Below, piece after piece: positions 57,315 through 64,000 of a DNA stretch of 64,000 nucleotides (positions within the stretch are counted from its first letter, which is position 1; each line of letters opens with the position of its first letter). The stretch is taken from NCBI GenBank assembly GCA_010093705.1, contig MU006089.1, positions 1,304,455 to 1,368,454 of the forward strand, given 5' to 3'. The notes under the pieces are model-generated. The model saw only the letters and a list, made by a program, of their open reading frames with translations, was not told the origin of the DNA and ran no database searches. The position numbers and the translations under genes were made by a program. The stretch comes from Patellaria atrata CBS 101060 (lineage: Eukaryota > Ascomycota > Dothideomycetes > Patellariales > Patellariaceae).

Positions 57315-58836
57315 GATGGTAGGTTTGAGAATCGCAAAACGGTACGCGGTGTTGCAATTGCAAGGAACCAGTGAGGTAGCAAACGTAGGCTCAAGAAATC
57401 GAGGGTCGAGCTGAATGGTTTCGATTCTATCCGCCTATTTACACACGTCCGCAGATGCAAGTGATGGGTGGTGATGAGTTGCAATGGAGGACATTGAGTT
57501 GGACGCTGGAGGGGAAAGAGTAAAAGGAGAGGCGAAGCGTCAAAGCGAAGGAGTGAATTGAAGTAAAGTGTGCCAGGGGTGATGCGGATGGTGAACGAAA
57601 GTAAAGGTGAAGATCCGGTGGTGGTGACGATGATAGTCAAGACTTCATCAGCTTTCGTGGGCTCTCAGCGGCCTCTCGCAGATTTGTCTTGGTGTTTTCA
57701 AGAACAGTCCATTTAGGGTTAGAGGAAGCGCGCTAACAGCATTCGTTTTTCACCAACAAAACGTACAAATGATAACTGAAAGCCGATTGGCGGTAAAGGG
57801 TATGGAAAGAGTTAAGCTTCGTAAGAAACGAATCCGGTGTACAGTAAAAATAAAAACAACAGAAGGATCAAAAGGGGGACCGTACGGTACACACAGACTA
57901 CAGTAGAGTTGGTGGATGTGATATCAAAGTCTTGTAAGAATATAATATAATGATAATATTTATAATACTCCTGAATGTCTGTATTGCTCGAGTCTACTTC
58001 GAATGAGTAACCTCTCTCAAAGAGCTGTACTGTAGAGTGACGATTTCTCCAATTAACACTCAAAACTAAGGGTAATTGTCCAGTTTCAATTCATTATTTT
58101 TCACCTCAAGCCTACTAAGTATAGCAAAGGGGTTGTGGCTTCGTTAAAGTGGCTAGAATTTCGATGGCGCTGCTGAGGTGAGAAATTCGCTCCCTGACAT
58201 GAACCACCCCTCGATAAACCATCTTCTACCTTCTCACCTGATTAAATAACTACACTTCCTCTGTCCCCTAGCTACAAACATAGTTTGTTATGTCGCTCCA
58301 ACATCCTCTCTCGACATAAATGACCTCTCATCCTACTGCTAACAATTCCATCTCAGTATCTCATGCGAAATTTCCACCTCCCGGACGCCACACATCCAAT
58401 TAGTTCCATGATAGTTCAACACGTCCTGCTGTTCTAGATTTCTTCGAGGAGATCCGAATACCGTACCGTCGCTACACCTCTAGAAATGAGGAGCTGAGAG
58501 GATACTACAGCTATGTGAAGCGAACCAGTTTCTCTGACTTACGATGCAAATGGTATCGGACCCGCACATACCGTAAATTCCTGTCTTCTATTATCACCTC
58601 TCATGCGCTGGGCTTTACCCTTTAGAGGCTTTTGGCCCTACGATCAATCTTCCGTAGCACTACGCCATCTCCCACAAAACGGCACAGCTGTCCTATGTGT
58701 CTTTGAGATGTCAATTCGATATATTTACATTAGATCTATCCATTTATTAACCGGTGTCCCATCAGTCATTCGACTCTTTCGTACTTTTTACTGTTTTTTG
58801 CATCATTCTGTCTTTACTTCACGTTGCTCATACAAT
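57315..58836. other. Divergent intergenic region, 1.5 kb
   Basis: Separates two divergently transcribed surface/secreted-protein genes, so it holds both promoters. The stretch near 57340-57640 is probably the 5' leader of the CFEM-like gene. No motif or shared repeat was found. Confidence 0.45.
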
Positions 58837-59944
58837 ATGGGCGTCCGCTCGCTTCTGTTCGCCGTTTTCTTATTTCTACTCTCAACCGTGACCGCAAGCC
58901 TATCCTGTACTCCAGATTCATGTCTAATTGACCTCTCGGATGAAGGAAACCTCGTCGCTGCAAAATCATATTGCGCCCACTTCACCTCTGTCTATTCTAC
59001 GCGTATAGCCCAACCAAGTCCTACATATATCCGCAATTGCGGACATCACGCCGCCCGGGTTAGCTCAGCATGCGGCTGCCTCCCTACCTTAGATCCTACC
59101 GTCGCTCCTGCATTAGAATTGCGCAAGAAACAAACTAAACGTGTCACTTCGGACATGAGAGACTAGTGCCCTGATGAAGATGGACAGGTACATACGTACA
59201 ATCGAAGACAATTAAAGGTAGAATGCGGTGTGGAGCACACCCGGGGCGATTATCGAACCCCTTTCATAGGCTCCTACTCGGATTGTCTTTCGGCCTGCGG
59301 ACAGGACGAGGACTGTGTCGCCTTATCGTGGTACGAAGACACAGAGATGTGCCATCTCAAGAACTTACTTCCCCCCAACGAGGGTCACGAAAGGTACTCG
59401 ACATGACGGCGTTATTGGCGCTAAGGTCGTAGGCACTGAGTCGCCACCTCCGCCTCCAGCGGAGTTCATGCTCTCCGGGACAAGTACTGGCAAATTTAGT
59501 GGATGGAACGTTCGGGCTCAGCCATACGATGGCTCCCCACTACTCTTCTACGATTCACAGGCTACTCCAGAGGCTACGTGTAGTATCAACGTAGAGTCAT
59601 ACCTCATGTGTGCCAGTAGAACAGTGGTAGCTCAGACAGCTGTTCCCACCGCTAGGTTGCCTATCACGCAAAGAAACGACCCGGCCGGTCTCTTGCTTCA
59701 TGATCGAACTCGCGACCCTAACTTTGAGCGGACAGCCGCGGTGAAGTGCACGCTCGACCCGGCTTGGAATTTGCAATGTTCCTTCGACGCACCGAATGGA
59801 AGATATTCCATGCTACAGACGTTATGCTATGGGTCGATGTGTTTTGCGGACATAGGAACGTATAGTTCGTCTTACTGCAGCCCGCTCGAGATTGTCGCTG
59901 TTCCAGTCGCGCCTAAAACTCCTAGATTCGTGTCAGATCGTTAG
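58837..59944 (+). CDS. Secreted Apple/PAN-type protein, multi-exon, junctions uncertain
   Basis: ATG 58837 starts a signal peptide (MGVRSLLFAVFLFLLSTVTA). Next comes a Cys-bearing module ending RVSSACGCLPT, a hallmark that precedes Apple/PAN domains in many fungal secreted proteins. After a TAG/acceptor-like CTAG at 59166 the same frame continues with the PAN module (CPDEDGQVHTYNRRQLKVEC, YSDCLSACGQDEDCVALSWY, EMCHLKNLLP). From about 59420 a second frame holds the C-terminal domain (EFMLSGTSTGKFSGW to FADIGTYSSSYC), ending at 59944. A 66-nt intron (GTCGCT...CTAG) could remove the first stop, and a roughly 50-nt one could link the second part. Neither donor is canonical, so the gene may instead be damaged. 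Extracellular carbohydrate or protein binding is the family expectation. Confidence 0.6.
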
Positions 59945-61602
59945 AAGAGGTGAAATCTCCCAATTTTTCTATCGTTATTCTTGTAGAACTATATAACGCA
60001 ACGCTTAATATACTTTTACTACTGGCAGCTGAGTCTCCTATTCTGGCTCATTGCGTCATCACTGATTCAATATGGATCTAGTTGAAGATAGTCATGCACT
60101 TCCTTGTTAGAATTTGATACGGGCTGTGCATCCGATGCAGGGCGTGATACGCTCTATTTTGAAATTTTTCCCCATTAGCTCGACGTTCGAAGGTGTAATA
60201 CCCTAAATTCTGACGCAACTGTTTATCTCTTGCAAAATGTCAGGAACCAAATACAAGCCCCCGAACGTGGGAAAGTTGAACGTTCGATATCATTCAAGCT
60301 TCGACAATCAGGATCTAATATATACAGATACGAAGCGAGAGACGTCACTCACTGGAGATAACATAACAAGCTCGACCAAACACCTGTTTATGCGGTCCCA
60401 GATGCGGGTGTTATCAATGTAGTTTCTCCATGGCCCGGCAGCTCGCTGTTTGCCTTCAGATATTGTAAGCCGCTCTACAAAGCCTTAATACATTGCGTGT
60501 TGGCACCACCAGCGAACTCCCTGATAATACCTATTTTCTTGTTAATCTTAACCCAGTTCGTGGCTCCAACTAGACGCCCTTGAAAGCTGGTGCTGCTTAC
60601 GCAATCAGCGCTCGTGCCGGAACCATTAGTGTTGTGATATCAATGCATCTCGTGGTTGAATTTATTACCAGACAAATTTTAAGGGAGTTAAGGGGTGTTC
60701 CGTGTCCGGATCAAAACCATGGCCATACACCGAGAGATTCTTATAAATTTAGAGACAGGTTATATCGAACTGGTATTTACGTTTAGGACATATCGATTTG
60801 ATCCCCTTTGCCCTATAGCATAGGCACATTTCACCTCTCAACTCCACAGAAGGTATCTGATGCACATCTGCGGAGGCAGCACTGATTTTTGGAAACTTGA
60901 GGAATGTAGGTTTTCCCAGTCTATCCATCATTTTTATCCTTACGCCCGAACTGGTCGTTAAGAGTTCGGCATACAAACATCGGCAATGGGGTATTCGAGT
61001 TCTGGAGAGTGTTGCTGCCAGTAGTTTGAGCTTGATCATCTTCTATCTTCATGGCGAGACTTAGTCCGTAGAGCCCCTGCGACAGTTTCTCGAGGGTAAC
61101 ATCGTAAGTATATCAAAAGAACGAGAATCTAGAATTGCATTGAATCAAATAATCATGGGACGGACTAATAATCCAACTTGTGATTTTAACTCAAAGCAAC
61201 GACCCAAATAACAGAGGTCGGAGGCCTTGTGAGAGAGACTGTAGACAACGGGGATGGCAAGCAGCGAAAGATCTCGCATGTATCTTCTATTGCACGCACC
61301 CGACACTAATATTTGAGTTGGTAATGACGGGCAAGGGGAAATTATGAGTGAACGGTAAGGTAGAGGGGAGTTACAAGACGGGACTATCGCGGGTATTCCG
61401 GTACAATATATGATCGATGACTGCGAACCGCCAAAGAAAGTTCGATTCCGCTAGGAAAATGATTATGGTTATATACTGGGGGCACGGGAGCATAGATGGA
61501 GTTATAGATTAGAACAATAAATCGAAAAAGATTGCAATTACCCCGACCTCAGGGAGACTGATTGCAAAATAGCGCCGTATCTGTTCCTTGTCAATCCTGT
61601 TC
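59945..61602. other. Intergenic, nothing recognised
   Basis: 1.7 kb of AT-rich DNA. Short ATG frames at 60237-60422 and 60749-61039 lack coding character. No repeats were found. Confidence 0.4.
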
Positions 61603-62796
61603 TCAATATGGGTCCGAAGGAAAGGTTGAGGGAATATCAAGGGAGTAGAATACCCACACTGGTGTTGCCGCCAGAGCTTCAAAGGGTCTTAACGATTTCA
61701 TCGCAATTACCAAAACCAGAACAAATAGGTGTGTACAAACGAAAATTATAATAAAATGTTCCTTGCTATCATTAACTTTGGACAATCACCATTGCGGTCC
61801 CATTATCATGCCTAGACCAACTGCTAATATAGTCAAATTGACTAAGTTTTCTACTGTTGAGCCACCATATGACGTTGTAGTCTCGTCTCGACGCAGCTTT
61901 GGCTATTGTGGAGTTTCGCGTTAGCCGGATATCAGACTGTATCGGGTTTCAAAAGACGGTCCTTTTTATATCTAAAGTAAGTGCTTAAGAGATATGTACT
62001 GATACTTTTCATTAACATCTCGAAGAATGTTCTTCCTGGTTCGCCAGGCGGTACAACTCGGATAAGGTCATAGCCTTTCTCAATACATTATGATCCTTCA
62101 TCCGGTATTGGACCTTTGTAAGTCACTTGGAGCCAGTTTCGAACATTATTAATGTCAGTTGTGCTAGCTGCAGGCCTTCCTTTGAGTCTAGAGAACATCT
62201 CAATCAAGTGGGCTGTCAAAGAATTAGTGATTGTATGTCGCCAAAACCGCTTATTATACAAAAATCATGAGAGATGAAGGACGTGTTAGCAGAACAGATC
62301 TCTTTGACTTGACTAACATTCGGGGTGTCTGGGTCTCATCCCCAACCTCGAGGTAGCAAATGTTTCGAGAAATCGATGAAGAAAGCCCAACTGATTCATA
62401 TTGACTCACCATTGTTTTCCAACTTCACAGTCAGCTTTTTTAATATTTCCATCCTGCCCTCATTCAGTATTGGTGAATCTTGCTTCATAATTCTTTTGTC
62501 AATATCCTTCAATTGCACTTCAAGGCAGCATTAGAATTACTCTCGGGTAAAGTGACCCAAATCTACGCACAACAAATGCATCATTTGAAGAGGCCATTAA
62601 TAAGGAGAACAGCTGGATGACCTTTGAATCTCCAGGGTTGGTCACGTTTCTCTTGTTTCGATATAAATGCGGGAACTGATGTCGACATCGGCTGTGCCGG
62701 CAGAGGAAGCGGTACAGGAGCTAGAGGTAGTTCCATGCGCGAAGTTGAGCAAGGAGAGTCTACTTCGGACGAACTCTGCGCATCTGACATTTTCAT
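61603..62796 (-). pseudogene. DUF6594-type membrane protein gene, decayed
   Basis: Read from 62796 down, pieces in changing frames follow the family order. They are PWRFKGHPAVLL, then LMASSNDAFVVRRFGSLYPR, then LEVQLKDIDKRIMKQDSPIL, a GTGAGT...GACAG intron (62409-62213, 197 nt, in phase) and RLKGRPAASTTDINNVRNWL. YDLIRVVPPGEPGR, a membrane helix (FIIIFVCTHLFVLVLVIAMK) and the signature RPFEALAATPVWVFYSL follow. At least two frameshifts (near 62590 and 62540) and in-frame stops (for example TAA after PIPDEGS) disable it. DUF6594 proteins are fungal, with an N-terminal helical bundle and C-terminal membrane helices, function unknown and often in many copies. Confidence 0.7.
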
Positions 62797-63537
62797 GTTT
62801 GTTTTGGTGCAAGATTGATTGGTATGCTGATATTCTTAGGGTAATATGTTGAGCTTTGTGGGATCCGTTCTGTTGATTGATAATTGAATAACGGTCTAAG
62901 TTCTTTTTATCTCCTACGCAGCACAGGTTGTCAGAAACAGGGGGAATGACAGAGCGTGGGGTTGTGAAGATGAATTAGAAGGGTTATCGCTTTTCCTCCT
63001 TATGTTTTAAGCACAGAGGAGCAGATTCTAAGCCGCTTCGTTGTGACCAACAAACCTGAGCAAGCCTTGCGTTGCACCAGACGGATCTGCATGTACTCTA
63101 CTCTGCCTCAGCTCGGGAAACATCTCGACAGGTATAGGAATTGCGGGTGAAGGCCTGATTCCACGCGAAGCGAGATGATTTCCATACGGAAAGGGTCAAA
63201 GCAGGGCGTTGAAAGGTCAAGTTGAACATGAAATAGGAACGTTGTGTCCCCCCTGCGGCATCCGATTCTTCGTTAGATGTGTACTCTTGACCGTCCAGAT
63301 TACCTAATTGGTCTAATCCCAAGCTCTTCAATTTGTCGATGCAGCTTTCCGTACATGGGCAACGTTTCTGCACCACTATAATTAAAGAAGTCAACCAGCC
63401 ATTATTGAACCTTCGATCGCCCATTCACCAAGAGCAGAGGGGAAAAGACAATGCAATACAATGCGGATAGGCGAAAAGCTCGGAGTGCTTTCGAATGAGT
63501 CTACTGACTGAGCCCCCTCGTGGCTTCGTGTGGAGTC
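62797..63537. other. Intergenic with a doubtful 108-codon minus frame
   Basis: A minus frame with ATG at 63424 running to 63098 (MGDRRFNNGW...; has CPCTESC and a mixed C-terminus) is the only candidate. It has no recognised domain or flanking signal, so I treat it as unproven. Confidence 0.3.
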
Positions 63538-63542
63538 CGCAT

Positions 63543-63715
63543 TGTCATGACTCAACCTCAGATGAAAGCTGAAAAGTATATTGCTATATGTACATGAAGC
63601 TTAAACTTAAGGAAAGAAAGTGTTGAGACAGCATATGCTGTTCTACTAAAGTATAGTATGACTAAGCCGCTGGATCATCCAAGGCACTTATACCTATTGA
63701 GTCTAACCCGTGACA
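63543..63715 (+). mobile_element. Solo LTR, copy 3 (173 bp, TSD CGCAT)
   Basis: TGTCA...TGACA ends with a perfect target duplication CGCAT at 63538-63542 and 63716-63720. It has the same length as copy 1 and about 93% identity by eye, the differences being mostly transitions. A fossil LTR of the same family; no internal coding region is attached. Confidence 0.85.
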
Positions 63716-63720
63716 CGCAT

Positions 63721-64000
63721 AAAGAGCGTAGAAGCCTTACACTGCTGCACTGTTTGTTTGTTCATAGAGCACATCCCTTTGCGCAAGGCCTTTTTTTGAA
63801 TCTCGTCTTCCTGACCGTGGTACAGTGCGAAGGCCCCTTGTTGGATAAAAAACATGAATGTCAACAACGCCTTCCTTACCGCAAAGAAGATGAGTATGAT
63901 GGAAGATGAGAGTGAAGATAAAGATGATGATTCCGACACCTCAGGTTAGAGGATTGCGGATGAAGAAGTGAGACAAGGAAAGATCGGGATAAATGGAACA
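63721..64000. other. Window end, nothing recognised
   Basis: Short frames on both strands without clear coding character. A gene may begin beyond the window. Confidence 0.35.

Noticed and set aside
57254-57640. A 128-codon minus frame upstream of the CFEM-like gene
   Set aside because: It overlaps the start and leader of the CFEM-like gene in another frame and has a low-complexity Leu/Ser/Pro composition.
1-64000. CRISPR arrays, rRNA, complete LTR elements or a secondary-metabolite gene cluster
   Set aside because: None seen. The only tandem array is the AT minisatellite, the LTRs are all solitary, and the ATP-grasp-like gene and methyltransferase are 27 kb apart with no synthase between them.

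Overview
The window reads as nuclear DNA of a filamentous ascomycete. Genes carry short introns (about 50-130 nt, GTRNGT...CTRAY...YAG). Families include HET, PTH11/rhodopsin-type membrane proteins, BTB, DUF7918, DUF6594, a CFEM-like eight-cysteine receptor and an Apple/PAN secreted protein. Several decayed stretches are shifted towards C-to-T changes, as expected where repeat-induced point mutation (RIP) occurs. The mix suggests a Leotiomycete (Sclerotiniaceae-like) genome, but that placement is inference. No rRNA, tRNA, CRISPR or bacterial-type operon was seen.

Layout. 1-8 kb: three orphan genes (one with an in-frame stop), a mitochondrial-looking protein and a membrane-anchored ATP-grasp-like enzyme. 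8.5 kb: a 173-bp solo LTR. 9.7-10.9 kb: a five-exon seven-helix rhodopsin-type protein. 12.1-17.3 kb: a repeat-bearing basic protein, a PlsC lysophospholipid acyltransferase with a very long tail, and a divergent small spliced coiled-coil gene. 17.9-18.8 kb: an AT-rich island with a 16-bp minisatellite, next to an AT-hook/chromodomain gene (18.8-20.3 kb). 21.7-23.9 kb: a HET-domain gene. 26.5-27.4 kb: a DUF7918 protein. 28-29.4 kb: a broken RING-type gene next to a SINE-like repeat. 32.4-37.3 kb: two orphan coiled-coil genes, a SAM methyltransferase and a small basic protein. 38.9-39.9 kb: an intact RING-H2 protein. 41.2-46.2 kb: a strongly strand-asymmetric fossil of coding DNA on the minus strand. 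46-53.5 kb: gene-poor, holding a second SINE-like copy, a 281-bp solo LTR and two tiny single-pass membrane ORFs. 53.6-60 kb: a BTB protein, a CFEM-like membrane receptor and an Apple/PAN secreted protein. 61.6-62.8 kb: a decayed DUF6594 membrane gene. 63.5 kb: a third solo LTR.

There is no biosynthetic cluster or obvious shared pathway. The coherent theme is a gene-sparse accessory-type region. Surface or secreted proteins (rhodopsin-type, CFEM-like, Apple/PAN, DUF6594), recognition and ubiquitin-type proteins (HET, BTB, RING) and orphan ORFs sit among young solo LTRs (perfect 5-bp target duplications), SINE-like copies and heavily decayed coding relics. Splice junctions were worked out by hand from phase and consensus; those I could not close are marked.
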